Below, in pieces: positions 35,079-47,195 of a stretch of 64,000 bases of DNA (the stretch's first letter is position 1; every line of letters starts with the position of its first letter). Source of the DNA: Chaetoderma sp. LZ-2023a (taxonomy: Eukaryota; Mollusca; Caudofoveata; Chaetodermatida; Chaetodermatidae); assembly GCA_034401795.1 (NCBI GenBank), contig CM067365.1:10308145-10372144 (forward strand). The letters are read 5' to 3'. Under the pieces are notes generated by a model. The model worked only from the letters and a program-made list of their open reading frames with translations. It was not told the DNA's origin and did not search any database. Both the position numbers and the translations under genes were made by a program.

Positions 35079-35231
35079 AGGAAGTAGTGGCTATTTAGCG
35101 GGTATTATTTATTCACTCGGTATACACCAGAGTGCATAGGTCCAGCTGCGTCACTAATTGGTTCCCGCCGGAGTGTTATGTCATTTAGCTGCTTTTTTCT
35201 AATTAGTCTGATTATTTCTGTTTTTACTGGA

Positions 35232-35850
35232 GGCCCTAGCTTGAGTATTATTAATCTGCGATCTATCGCAGATTATTGTTTTTACCCAGGACCGTTTTAT
35301 TATTATTCTTCTCCCAAAAGCTTAGGAGTTATCTTCTCCTACAGTTTTCATCCAATCAACTCCAAACTTGGTCAATTTCAAGGGCCCATGCCACAATCGA
35401 TGGCTATTACTTTTATTTTGGATCCTCCAAAGAGTTTCCGAGCTACCCACCTTTGAGTGGGCAAAAAGTCCCATATGGAAATGTATGGGGAATTTCAAAA
35501 TTGATCTTTGAAGTGCTACTACAGCTAAAGCTTTCAACGGATCACTACCATACCCACCACTGGCCATTTGTTTTTGAAAAAATGTTTTTCTTCAAAATGG
35601 CCCTCAGACCTTTGACCCCCACAATGCATGGAAAGAAGTCCCATAGGAAATGTATGGGATTTCATATGGATGTTTGAAATACTATTACACCTAGAGTATT
35701 GATCGGATCACTCCCATACTTAGGTAGGATGTTGCCACTGATGATTTTTTTTTTTTAAATTTCAAAATGGCTGTCATGAAAAAGATTTTGGCAAAAATAC
35801 CAGTTTTCGTTTTTTTGATAAATTTGTTTTGGGAAAAATGATGACCAGGC
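35232..35850. repeat. Probable dispersed repeat of unknown class
   Basis: Two similar halves: gtcccatatggaaatgtatg plus gggaatttcaaaa … aagtgctactacagctaaag and gtcccataggaaatgtatgg plus gatttcatat … aaatactattacacctagag. Direct internal duplication of about 180 bp; otherwise unclassified. Confidence 0.45.
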
Positions 35851-35889
35851 GAACCTTTTTTTGGGGGGGGGAGGGAGGGGGGCAAAATT

Positions 35890-36440
35890 TTAGTAAGTGT
35901 GTAGTAAGTTAACAGGGGCAGGATATGTGTAGTAAGATAACAAGGGCAGTCTATGTAGGAAGTTAACAAGGGGAGAGTCTGTGTAGGAAGTTAACAAGGA
36001 TCAAGTCTGTGTAGCAAGTTAACAGGGGCAGAGTATGTGTAGTAAGTTAACAGGGGCAGAGTATGTGTAGCAAGTTAACAGGGGCAGAGTATGTGTAGTA
36101 AGTTAACAGGGGCAGAGTCTGTGTACGAGGTTAACAAGGGCAGAATCTGTGTAGGAAGTTAACAATGGCAGTGTCTGTGTAGTAAGATAACAGGGACATA
36201 GTCTACAGCAAGTTAACAAGGGCATAGCCTCTGTACATAGTAAGTTAACAAGGGCAGATTAGTAAGCTAACAATGGAAGAGGCTACAGCATGTTAACAAA
36301 GGTAGAGTAGAGTATACAGTAATTTAACAAAAGACAGAGTCTGAGTCGCGTTGACATGGATAGACTATGCAAGCATCTATATAGTAAGTTAACAAGGATA
36401 GAATGCACGGCAAGTTGACAAACAGAGCGCACATTGTATA
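35890..36440. repeat. 28 bp minisatellite
   Basis: About nineteen units of agtaagttaacaggggcaga plus gtatgtgt, decaying towards the right. Confidence 0.92.
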
Positions 36441-36604
36441 GAGCAAGTTAATCCTTTATTCAAGCCGATTTGAGGCCAGATTTAACTGAAGAGTTCTTAT
36501 TTACTGCTTCATAGCTACATTAGTCCTAGATTTTCTGGGATTTTATTCTGAAATTCATATTTTGAGTTTCACGGTCTCTAGAAAACACATTCTAGCATCT
36601 TGCT

Positions 36605-37435
36605 TCAGTCATAAAATCAGGATCTTGAAAACGATGCAGACCTACAGATGTACAGAATCAGGATACAGGACCTTGAACACGATGCACAGACCTACTGTAC
36701 AGATTCAGGATGCAGGACCTTGAACACGATCTACAGAATCAGGATACAGGACCTTGAACACGATGCACAGACCTAAAGATGTATAGAATCAGGATGCAGG
36801 ACTTTGAACACGATGCAGACTTACAGATGTATAGAATCAGGATGCCAGACCTTGAACATGATGCACAGACCTACAGATGTATAGAATCAGGATACAGAAC
36901 CTTGAACACGATGCACAGACCTACAGATGTACAGAATCAGTATGCATGACCTCGAACACGATGTACAGACCTACAGATGTATAGAATCAGGATACAGGAC
37001 CTTGAACATGATGCACAGACCTAAAGATGTATAGAATCAGGATGCAGGACTTTGAACACGATGCACAGACCTACAGATGTATAGAATCAGGATTCAGGAC
37101 CTTGAACATGATGCACAGACCTACAGATGTATAGAATCAGGATGCAGGACCTTTAACACGATGCACAGACCTACAGATGTACAGAATCAGTATGCATGAC
37201 CTTGAACACGATGCACAGACCTACAGATGTACAGAATCAGTATGCATGACCTTGAACACGATGCACAGACCTACAGATGTACAGAATCAGTATGCATGAC
37301 CTCGAACACGATGTACAGACCTACAGATGTACAGAATCAGGATGCAGAACCGTGAACACAATGCAGACCTACAGATGTACAGAATCAGGATACAGGACCT
37401 TGAACACGATGCACAGACCTACAGATGTACACAAT
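36605..37435. repeat. 50 bp minisatellite
   Basis: About sixteen units of cagaatcaggatacaggacc plus ttgaacacgatgcacagacc plus tacagatgta. Some units are shortened by 8-20 bp. Confidence 0.95.
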
Positions 37436-37479
37436 CGGTTCGGTCCTAATTGAGGGATTCATTTTTAGATATCATTTTT

Positions 37480-37870
37480 AGATATTCCCAGCCCATTTCT
37501 AGCCAATCTCCGCCCACGGTTTCCGGATGATGGGATCGACATATACTTTTAACCCTGAATTGCCACAATCACAATATAAAGATGACTATACAGGTAAACT
37601 GCTGAATATTTTGACAATAATTTGACTGGATGTTGTTGCTTCCTATGGTATCTATCAACAGCGCCTAGTGAAATTAGTTTCAAAATATTCAACAGAATGT
37701 TTATTAAATAGTAAATCCATTATCAGACATACAATTTGTACACTTGACAGACTTTTAAACGTTCATGATGCAGCTAGAAACATCATTCATTACACATTTT
37801 TATTATGACATCAGTCTACCTGTAATGTACCAATAATTGATTATGATGTCATATACTTGCGTACCAGACC
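37480..37870. mobile_element. Element A copy, near complete
   Basis: cccagcccatttctagccaa … gatgggatcgac, actatacaggtaaactgctg, core aatattttgacaataatttg, tgttgcttcctatgg, aaattagtttcaaaatattc, then cacttgacagac, gacatcagtctacctgtaat, gatgtcatatacttgcg. Confidence 0.7.
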
Positions 37871-37963
37871 ACACCTCTCCATTCTCATGCCCTGGTCGAT
37901 GGTGCTAAAGACGTAATATCTATATCACAATGACACCAATTATACAGGTAGTTAATCACTTAC

Positions 37964-38038
37964 TTGTCCAAGCTGATATTTAGACACAGTTGGGAGGTCT
38001 TCATTTTCTTTATCCAGCGCTGTAGCCAGAAGACAATC
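37964..38038 (-). CDS. 75 bp coding exon candidate, probably same gene
   Basis: The minus strand shows acceptor tatttccag, 25 codons (DCLLATALDKENEDLPTVSK, then YQLGQ) and a consensus donor CAA|gtaagt. Both ends are phase 0, matching the other minus-strand exons. The intron side of the acceptor is almost entirely a 15 bp minisatellite starting about 10 bp away. If joined to the exon at 5162 the intron would be about 32.8 kb, filled with repeats. The peptide is acidic and non-repetitive. I cannot name the protein. An isolated short exon call is less certain than the long one. Confidence 0.6.
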
Positions 38039-38046
38039 CTGGAAAT

Positions 38047-38727
38047 AATTAACAGCATAATAATCAACAGCATAGAAATCAACAGCATAATAATCAACAG
38101 CATAACAATCAACAGCATAGAAATCAACAGCATAATAATCAACAGCATAACAATCAACAGCATAGAAATCAACAGCATAATAATCAACAGCATAACAATC
38201 AACAGCATAGAAATCAACAGCATAACAATCAACAGCATAACAATCAACAGCATAGAAATCAACAGCATAACAATCAACAGCATAGAAATCAACAGCATAA
38301 CAATCAACAGCATAGAAATCAACAGCATAACAATCAACAGCATAGAAATCAACAGCATAACAATCAACAGCATAACAATCAACAGCATAGAAATCAACAG
38401 CATAACAATCAACAGCATAGAAATCAACAGCATAACAATCAACAGCATAGAAATCAACAGCATAACAATCAACAGCATAGAAATCAACAGCATAACAATC
38501 AACAGCATAGAAATCAACAGCATAACAATCAACAGCATAGAAATCAACAGCATAACAATCAACAGCATAGAAATCAACAGCATAACAATCAACAGCATAA
38601 CAGTCAACAGCATAGAAATCAACAGCATAACAATCAACAGCATAGAAATCAACAGCATAGAAATCAACAGCATAGAAATCAACAGCATAGAAATCAACAG
38701 CATAACAATCAACAGCATAAATACTTA
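38047..38727. repeat. 15 bp minisatellite at the 3' splice site
   Basis: About 45 units of aacagcataacaatc or aacagcatagaaatc, often paired as a 30 bp dimer. Translated frames (NSITINSIE on plus, ISMLLIVMLL on minus) are artefacts of the 5-codon period. The array is in the intron on the acceptor side of the 37964-38038 exon. Confidence 0.96.
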
Positions 38728-38759
38728 AAATAGTAAATTTACTAGTTTAATGACCAATG

Positions 38760-38930
38760 ATGCGCTATGCACATGCACGCATACACGCACGCATGCACAT
38801 AATGTATGTGTGCGCCAACATGCAAACATGCACGCATACACGCACGCATGCACATAATGTATGTGTGCGCCAACATGCACGGACACCAATGCAGACACCA
38901 CCTGCATGCACGCACACACACACACGTCTC
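38760..38930. repeat. About 65 bp tandem duplication, ACGC-rich
   Basis: Two near-identical units (catgcacgcatacacgcacg … aatgtatgtgtgcgccaaca) followed by a CACA run. Confidence 0.85.
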
Positions 38931-39012
38931 TAGCCAAGGGAAAACATAAACATGTATGTAATAATAAAAAAAATCTATACTTCTGCTTATAACGCAATTG
39001 CTGTTTTGCACG

Positions 39013-39115
39013 GTAAAAGAACACTATCTTTGAAAATTTACTATCACTAAAATGATTGTCTCTCAGCGGACAATTTAAATGGTGGATTTTAGAAGATAAT
39101 CTCTTGACTTCCAAT
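39013..39115. mobile_element. T2 remnant
   Basis: acggtaaaagaacactatct, ttgaaaatttactatcacta plus aaatgattg, inverse half heavily decayed. Confidence 0.4.
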
Positions 39116-39659
39116 GATTGATTGAGGTTTTTCAATGCGGCTGTAGATATTTCTAACCAACTTGATCATTGTTGATGATGGTGATGATGAGTAGCGGCTG
39201 TGTTCTGCAGCTGAAGGAGTGAAAACTTCTTTCAGTTACAATCAATTTTTCTGCAACCTTCTCCACTGTAAGCATCCTGTGCTCCTTCACGTTCTTTTGT
39301 CTTTAGTGGGCCTTAAGATTGCGTTCTTTGAGGTCTGACCACAAAACACATAAGTTGATGTAGTGGTGTCCTTTGCGTGTCTTATACCTGTTGGCACCCA
39401 TGACTGCAAATTCTCATGCTTTATGAGCAAGCACTTTTTCTGGCATTCAAAGAATATGTCCAAACATAAACAATCACTGTTATACTACTCTCACAGACAT
39501 GGCTCTGTTAAAGCTACTTCAGTGGCTAGTTTTCAACGGCTTCAGCATGAAAGCGTTAACCCATTGACCATTGAATTCCCAGAATCTGAATTGCCGATAT
39601 ACAGGTACTGTACAACTCAGAAATAACTTAACATATTTCCAAAACAAAATAAAAACTTA

Positions 39660-39770
39660 CTGTTGAATATTTTGATCATAATTGGATTGGATTGGAAGAG
39701 CAATTGTTGATGCAATTAGCACACACACTTCCAATTCAATTATGTTCAAAATATTCAACGGAAGATTTCT
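39660..39770. repeat. Isolated palindromic core
   Basis: ctgttgaatattttgatcat plus aattggattgg and inverse ccaattcaattatgttcaaa plus atattcaacgg; centre attgttgatgcaat. Confidence 0.65.
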
Positions 39771-40059
39771 TACTAAGTAACAAGACGTGTCGGTTTCTAT
39801 TTTGGAAACATGTGAACTTAATATTTGCTGTACTGTAAGATGGCAAGTAATTTGAAACCAAGTTGACAGCAACTTGTTGCTGCGATAGGCAACAACAGCT
39901 TCACCGCCATATGAAGCAAATTCCACCTCCCAGTCAAATTAGTTTCAAACCTTTAACAGAATATTTATTAAAATGTAAATTAGTTTCCAAATTTGACATT
40001 TTAGCTTCAACAGGTTAAAATATTAAGAAGAAATGTCCACGATATCGTAACCCAATGGA

Positions 40060-40250
40060 GAGATCATAAGCATCAAGAACTCAACCGTAAAGCCTAACAG
40101 CTTGGACATAAGCATCAAGAACTCAACCGTAAAGTCTAACAGCTTGGACATAAGCATCAAGAACTCAACCGTAAAGCCTAACAGCTTGGACATAAGCATC
40201 AAGAACTCAACCATAAAGTCTAACAGCTTGGACATAAGCAGCAATGCAAT
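40060..40250. repeat. 42 bp minisatellite
   Basis: About 4.5 units of agcatcaagaactcaaccgt plus aaagcctaacagcttggaca plus ta; nearly identical units. Frames of 60-77 codons on both strands result from the 14-codon period. Confidence 0.93.
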
Positions 40251-40532
40251 ATACAATGACTACTGGTCCAACACGGCTAACTGATAGGCAAATGGTAAAA
40301 AGGATAAGCAAGGTAAAAGCCTGACAAAAGTAGAAAATCTTAAATTAACAACATTATGAAGCAGAGTATAGAACATATACTGAAAAAATCTGTAATTTAA
40401 AGACTTTGTTTAACAATTTACCATTTGAAAGAACTGTAACCGCCGAAAAGACTTGGATGCACTTAAAATCAGACATAAAATAATGAAAGTTCAAACCCTG
40501 TAAAAATGTAGAATAATAACTAGGTCATCGCC

Positions 40533-40740
40533 CTGTAGGTGGGGCTTAGAATACACATTCTGTATCCTCTGCATGTCGTAAGAGGCGACTAAAGGAGGTA
40601 AGGGTGAGGTAACCCTGACAGAAACCTCGAGTGCTGAAGACGGAGGTTCCAGGCCGCATGGATGTGGTACCTGCGGGCTTGATAAGTGTGCGCCTATGTG
40701 CCTCTGGTATAGCGTACATTAAAGTTCTCATATATTCATA
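40533..40740 (+). mobile_element. SINE, same head with a different tail
   Basis: ccctgtaggtggggcttaga to gttccaggccgca (40533-40660) matches the SINE head in plus orientation; after that the sequence (tggatgtggtacctgcgggc …) is unrelated to the tail of the other three copies. No target duplication found. Confidence 0.7.
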
Positions 40741-41029
40741 AAAGATACATATCCTAGTGAAATTCAGGACTATTTGTTACTTTATGGACACTTTAACTAA
40801 CTAGAAATGTAGCTGCCATTTTAGATAGATATTTGCAAGCGCCATTATGTCAGAATCTATTGTCTACGCCAGTGCGCAATTGTTGGTATAAAAGCATTTT
40901 CGTAATGCTAGTCATTCTTCTTCTGGCTTCCACGGTGAGCGCTATTAGAAGCGCATAGCATGGTTCGATACTAGTTGTATATTTCCTATAGTGCAAGTGA
41001 CAACAAACATATTTATAACAAGTTTACTG

Positions 41030-41230
41030 AAAACTGTTGCCTACTAGCAGCAACAACTTTCCGTCAAATTGTTGTCAATATAATCAGCTGATAATACAAT
41101 TGTCACTAGATAAAAGTGTGACAACGATTTAGCTGAAAATCATTGATGCAACAACTTTCAATCAAATTGTTCACAAAATAATCAGCAGTGCACTGAATGT
41201 TGCAAGACTTGCTGAAAATATTTCGAGCAA
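41030..41230. repeat. Two palindromic cores related to T3
   Basis: tactgaaaactgttgcctac … caacaactttccgtcaaatt plus gttgtcaatataatcagc, then ttagctgaaaatcattgatg … tttcaatcaaattgttcaca plus aaataatcagc. Confidence 0.5.
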
Positions 41231-41626
41231 CTATATTGACAATCATTTGTGACTAAGGCAGCATCAGCTTTGTCAAATTTGCACTCTGTTTTGTTAGCTA
41301 ACAAGTGCATACGTAGCCAGTGTGGTGTGATCATGGATGAAACGCATTTTAATCATGTTCATGCAGATATTGCATGGGATCTGGTCGCATATGTGCCCAA
41401 ACTAATGGCACCGCACATCCTCTATCGGTACCACAGCACCTAAACAAATGGACACTGCATGACTGGTACCCGGGCCAGAGTGTAAACAAAGGAGGAGGCA
41501 TCTAGCCATTCAAACTTTGAGTCCAAAAACACTCAGCATAAGGTTATTAGAAGCACAGCTTTTACAGAGATATTACGGTACGTTGTTATTACACCACCAC
41601 AGCCCCACCCAACCCCACAGTAACAA

Positions 41627-42984
41627 GAGGCCCAAGGGCCTATGGCACTCACCTGGACCATTAGCATTTGAACCATTTGCATTTAAATAGATATGATAGA
41701 TAATTTTTGGAAAATCCAAGACGGTCACCCAAAAGATTTACCAATCAAAAATCTGAATAGAAATTCTAGTCTACCTTGATAGGGTCACTCTAGCCACATT
41801 TTTTTGAAATATGTTAAACAACTAAGGAGACAGCGTTTTGAAAATTTCTGGTGAATTTTCCATACGAGCTAAGATTTTCACCCAAAAAAATTGATCAATC
41901 AAAATTCTGAATAGAATTTCTAGAGCCTACCACCATAGAACCCATTAGTGAGATTTGGTTGAAATATGTCAAGCAGCTAAGTAGGAGTATCAATTTGACA
42001 ATTTCCGGCACATTCTTCATAAAATCTCAGATTTTCACGCAAAAAATTGATGAATCAAAATTCTGAATGGAAGTTCTAGAGCCTATCACAATAGAATCCT
42101 TTTCAGTCCAATTTGGTTGAAATCTGTCAAAATGGTAAGGAGAAGGTAGATATTTGACAATTTCCGGTAAATTTTTTATAAAGTCTAGAGCCTATGACCA
42201 TAAGATCCTTTCAGCCCAATTTGGTTCAAATTGGTCAAAATGGTACGGCGAAGCAATTTGATAATTTCAGGTAAATTATCAATAAAATCTAAGTTTTTCA
42301 CTCAAAATATTAACGAACCAAAATTCTGAATGCAAGTTCTATAACCTGTGACCATAGGACCCTTTCAGCCAAATTTCATTGAAATCGGTCAAACAGGTTT
42401 GCTTTCAGAAGAAGCAATTTGACAATTTCCGGTAAATTTAAAATAAAATCTAGGATTTTCACTCAAAATATTTACACAACAAAATTCTGAATGGATGTTC
42501 TAGAGCCTATGACCATAGGATTCTTTCAGCCCAATTTGGTTGAAAGTGGTCAAAACGGTAAGGAGAAGAAGCAATTTGACAATTTCTGGTAAATTTTTAA
42601 TAACATCTAAGTTTTTCAGCCAAAATATTTACGAATCAAAATTCTGAATGGAGGTTCTATAACCTATAACCATAGGATCCTTTCAACCAAATTTGCTTGA
42701 AATCGGTCAAAAAGCTAAGGAGAAGCAATTTAACAATTTTCAGTAAATTTTAAATAAAATCTAAGATTTTGAGGCAAAAAGTTTATGAATCAAAATTCCA
42801 AATGGAAGTTCCGGATCTGAGAACAATAGCATCCCTTGAACAAAATCTAGTTAAGATTCAGCTATTGGTTATGGAGGAGTAGTGTTTTAAAGCAAAAGTT
42901 GACGGACGACGGCTGGACGATGAACGGATGGACGGTCGCCATGGCATAAGCTCACTTGACATTTCAGGCCACGTGAGTTAATAA
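41627..42984 (+). mobile_element. Element H, second subfamily, complete-looking
   Basis: Starts aagaggcccaagggcctatg plus gcactcacctgg, ends gacggacgacggctggacga, ggtcgccatggcataagctc, then a cacttg…cacgtgagtTAA end. The middle is six or seven diverged units of about 130-190 bp (caaaattctgaatggaagtt, ctagagcctatgaccatagg, cagcccaatttggttgaaat, caatttgacaatttccggta). No coding capacity. Confidence 0.7.
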
Positions 42985-43239
42985 TGTATATTATGATGAA
43001 CACTAGATGTAGTCATGGCATACAAGTAGAACAAAAGAGAAATGTTTTTGAAATTGCATAAACCCTTTTTGATGAAAATGTTGTTTGAAAAAAGAGTGAC
43101 CATAGCAAAAAGGTTCACTTGTAGCCGTAAAATTGTCTACGTTCAAAATGCAGAAAAAATATGGAAAATCTATTTTTAGCATAGAACAAATGTTAAAGTT
43201 TTATTTAAATTGGATAACCAATTGTTGATTTACTTAGCA

Positions 43240-43261
43240 CACTCACACGCACGTGCACACA

Positions 43262-43305
<44 letters not shown>

Positions 43306-43312
43306 CACACAT

Positions 43313-43360
<48 letters not shown>

Positions 43361-43625
43361 CTGCACACGCCCACGCACGCACGCACGCACGCACACGCAC
43401 ACGCACACACTCACACACACACACACACACACACACGCCTGCGCACGCCCACACCCACCCACCCACTCAAGCACACATGCAGGCACGCACATACATGCAT
43501 GCGCAGACACACACACACGCATGCACGCACACGCGCAGACACACAGATGCATACATCCATGCACATACACACAGATGCATACATCCATGCACACTCACCC
43601 AAGTGTGCATGCACACACAACATGC
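43240..43625. repeat. CA/CACG microsatellite
   Basis: Blocks of (ACGC)n, (CA)n and (ACGC)n, then decayed CATGCA-rich sequence with a 24 bp direct repeat (acacacagatgcatacatcc at about 43540 and 43568). Long frames here are artefacts. Confidence 0.95.
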
Positions 43626-43937
43626 ACACATTCTACAGCAACAGTGAACAAACTGTCAGCCTGATGTTTATTTAGAAAGGCTATGTACATTCCTAAACAC
43701 TTAGTCTGTTAGGACTGTCTAATGACTTTTCAATGACAGTTGATGAACTGCTTAATATCACTGATGCAGGTGTGAGCCTCCCGCACTCCACCCACCAGAT
43801 GATGGGTGCTGGTGCATCTGTGAACTCCCGCTATAGAAGATCCAGTGGGAAAGGGGGGAACTTCAAGGTGAGGAAAGACAAGGTAGCAAGCATACCTATC
43901 AGAAACATGTGTTCAAGTCTGCCTGGTTGCTGACAAT

Positions 43938-44177
43938 TTAACCCTTTATGGATAAATTTGGTAAATAAATTAAAAATATTTGCTCATTGAATGTCTATAT
44001 TTACAGGCAGAGAGAATACTATTTTTTAAATTTTACCTTGGAATGACTGGCTTGGTTATCGAGCCAGTCAGTTCAATGATAATTTTTCAAAAATACTATT
44101 CTCTTGGCCTGTAAATGGACATGCCTGAAGACCATGGCTGAGGCCAGTTTTGGGCGTCTTCACTAAAAAAGTGTTAA
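43938..44177. mobile_element. T2 element, diverged subfamily
   Basis: TTAACCCTTTATGGATAAAT; centre gactggcttggttatcgagc; right flank gaccatggctgaggccagtt and gtgTTAA. Confidence 0.7.
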
Positions 44178-44350
44178 AACTCTCATCTTTGAAAGAATGG
44201 TATCTGGATTTCAAAACAAATGCATTGACTTATCCTACCTGCAGATATGTTATATTTTATAGACAGCAACATTGTCAAACTAGTTTTCAAAATAATGTCC
44301 TTGTGTTTATAACCATAAAATTTGCATTATGTGTCGATTTTGACATTCAA

Positions 44351-44475
44351 GGGGGCCAAAAACGGCTTCTGAAGTGGTGTCTTGGGATAACCGAGCCAGT
44401 CATTACAGCGCTAAATATTCAAAAATAATGTTCTGGTCTGTAACTTGACATTTTCTTTAAAAATTCAAGGGTTAA
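44351..44475. mobile_element. T2 element with left arm deleted
   Basis: ggccaaaaacggcttctgaa, then directly the second arm gataaccgagccagtcatta … AAGGGTTAA. Shares TTAA with the next T4. Confidence 0.7.
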
Positions 44476-44677
44476 CCCTTAGTACTCTGATGTCAATATT
44501 CTATCTTTTACCATGTCAATAGCATAGAATTGGTGTACATTTTTTAACAATTTTGGTGGACGGTGTTGCTGTCTTCGACAGCACCATCTTCCACCAAATT
44601 TTTTGAAAAATGTACACCAGTTCGTCTTAATTTAATTTGAAAATTTAAAAATCTGACATCAGTGTAGTAAGGGTTAA
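44472..44677. mobile_element. T4 element
   Basis: TTAACCCTTAGTACTCTGAT … catcagtgtagtaagggTTAA; hairpin aacaattttggtggacggtg and inverse, loop gctgtcttcgacagc. Confidence 0.83.
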
Positions 44678-45324
44678 GACAATCATGAAATATCATTAGA
44701 CAGGTGCATGTCATGTCGTGTTTCTCACGCTTATCTCATGCACACCTGCGCCAGTAACACACCTCCTCACTCCACCCCGTTCACCCACTTCAACCCAATT
44801 CCATCATTAATATAGATTCACCCTTGAGCACAATACATGACTCATGCAACAAGCGGTTCACATGTGTAGAATACAAGAATTCTGCTGAATTAAATCATCA
44901 TCTCGCCTGTCTCTATTTGTCAGTGACCTTGACCTTGTGACCTCAATGTCATCATGCTGCTTCCTAAAATTACAGGTACCACGTATTCAAGTTTACTTCC
45001 AATAGGATTAATTAACCATCATGAAATATAAAATTAACGCAAATGATTTGCTAAACGCAAAACCTTAACGTTGGAAAAGCAAAAATCAAGTAGCCTGACC
45101 TTGGTAGCAAGATCAGAATGACCTTAACCTCACTATCATCACACTTACTTTTTATAATATAGGTAATGTGTCCAAGTTTGGTTTGAATATAATTGAGCAA
45201 TGCCACAGAAATTAGGCAAAGACGATTTGCTAAATGCAAAATCCTAACGTTGACGCTGTTGTTGCAAGAAAAGTGATGTGATATAATGTCTCGCTTTCTG
45301 CTCTGCGAGCAGCTTTGCGATTTT

Positions 45325-45545
45325 AGAAAAGAATGTTATACCTTCTTGATATCTGTACTGTTTGCAGTCAGAGGCATCGCTGTGGTAAGGCCTTATCAAG
45401 AAAAGAATATGTTTTTGATACCTGGACTGTTTGCAGTCATACTTTTGTACATGTAGGCATCTATGTTTATCAGGAAAAGAATATGTCCTTGACACCTGGA
45501 CTGTTTGCAGTCATACCTATAGGCATCTCTGTGGTAAGGCCCGCT
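45325..45545. repeat. About 65 bp direct repeat, three units
   Basis: ctggactgtttgcagtcata, ggcatctctgtggtaaggc, tatcaagaaaagaatatg recur three times with loss of one segment in the middle unit. Confidence 0.8.
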
Positions 45546-45680
45546 TTTAGGCCGCTTTACCGAGTTCAAATGGCTTCCCCATTCAGGTGAAAGCGGGGCT
45601 CTGGTCTAAAAGACATATTTGCCTCAGTTAATCCTTTCACCGGTCTTGAGGATGAAATGGTTAGAAATAGTAATTGCCAG

Positions 45681-47141
45681 TAGAGCTGGGCGGTATTGAT
45701 ATTTACATGACGGTACCGGTACCATGAAAAAATACCGTGGTACCACGGTATACCGTCATCTGAGCTTGAGGCATGCCACGAAATTAGAACAATTTTTTCC
45801 ATTTCCTTTTCACTTCCATCTCCAATCAACGGTAAATATAGGTAAAATAAATAAATCGGCTTCCTGATTTAGAGAAGAAAAACATGGCTTTAAAACCATT
45901 GTTGTGTAAAAACTACTGTTTAGTTTCACGATTTTATTAGGTCACTATTTTTATTGACGTAATATTCATGGGAATATCGGTCAAAGGCTGTGGTCGACTC
46001 GCTAACTATAACCCGCTGTTTGAGACATTGGGGTGCACTATTTTCAATCTGGATTGTTCTTGCTATTAATGCTTGCGACCAGCAAACGGTAAATTTTATT
46101 TTGGCAGTCGAGCGCTTTGATAAACAGAGTCCAGACAAAATCCGCGAGTATTTAAACGGGGCGAGTGTTGTACGCTTTTATTTCTGTTGGAGTCGTATAT
46201 TCTGTTACTCACGAAAACAGGCCTATACACATACATATAACACAACGTTGAATATAGCCGATTCCAAAGCTTCTGATAATTACCGAGTACCCGATGTGCA
46301 GACTCGTTACTCGCCATGCTTCACGTGAACAATGCGTGTAAAAAGCTATTTCCGCGAACTTCCTGTGTAGCCAGTTGAAAAATGAACTACAAAAACTAAA
46401 ACACTATAATTTTTAGGTGTCGTTACTTAAACTGGATTTAATCCGTAAAGAAATTTCTTAAAACAAGCCAGAAAAATAAAAAAATAACGACTTCAACGCT
46501 GCTCGTTGTTAATAAATTAGCACGTGATCAAAACGGCGCGAGCAAATACTACGTTTTAGTAAATTTTCATTGATAAATTCAGCATAGTAATGTATTTTCC
46601 CACGGTCTAGTTCATGAACAACCAATCAGATACGTCTTTGCGAGATCGCCGTTGTGTTTGAATAGCACGCAGTTTGTATGTTATTTTGTTATTCTAGCGT
46701 GTTTGTTCGGTGACAAAATGCTTGGAGTAATAAATTACAAATAGAAACGGGAATAGGAAATATATTATAGTGTAATTACTACCGGCAGACGGCCAGAGAA
46801 TGAGTTTAGATGTTTTAAATAAAGCAATTTTACCGTGAGACTTTCAAGACGTACGTTTGACATACAATTCTGCCTGTCATTATTTTGTAATTGACGTCTT
46901 GACGTGTGTTTTTACAACAACCCTTTCACCTGAACTCGGCTAATAGTTAGGGATGCCTGTATTTTTGGCACTATTAGCACTTATTTACCCTTGGTCAAGT
47001 CAGATTTTATGAATATATTTCTCAAATATTGCTCAAACATTATGGACGGTATTCACGGTATTTGGAAATGTCAATGGTCATGGTATCGGTTCACGGTATA
47101 CCGCGGTCCTCACGGTACTACCGTCAGACTGCCCAGCTCTA
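45681..47141. mobile_element. hAT-type non-autonomous transposon with 8 bp target duplication
   Basis: Ends TAGAGCTGGGCGGTA and TACCGTCAGACTGCCCAGCTCTA are inverted over the first 10 or so bases, with ggtaccggtacc/cacggtatacc subterminal motifs at both sides. Direct 8 bp copies ATTGCCAG flank it at 45673-45680 and 47142-47149, and fit the usual hAT pattern nTnnnnAn. The 1.46 kb interior has no frame I can call a transposase. Among repeats in the window it has the clearest boundaries. Confidence 0.88.
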
Positions 47142-47195
47142 ATTGCCAGGAGCATGAAAACCAATTGTTTGCACACCTAGGCATGGATCTGCCTA

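Noticed and set aside
38047-38727. CRISPR-like regular array
   Set aside because: Units are contiguous with no unique spacers; plain minisatellite in eukaryotic DNA.
37960-38728. 252-254 codon frames on both strands
   Set aside because: 15 bp array artefact; only the last 25 codons on the minus strand (37964-38038) are kept, in a different frame, as an exon.
43205-43675. His/Thr and Cys/Val repeat proteins
   Set aside because: Translations of a CA/CACG microsatellite.
43733-43933. 66-codon plus-strand frame or exon
   Set aside because: A possible acceptor and donor flank a 30 bp stretch, but nothing supports coding and no other plus-strand exon is seen.
45990-46328. 112-codon frame inside the hAT element as a transposase
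   Set aside because: No hAT dimerisation or catalytic motifs and far too short.
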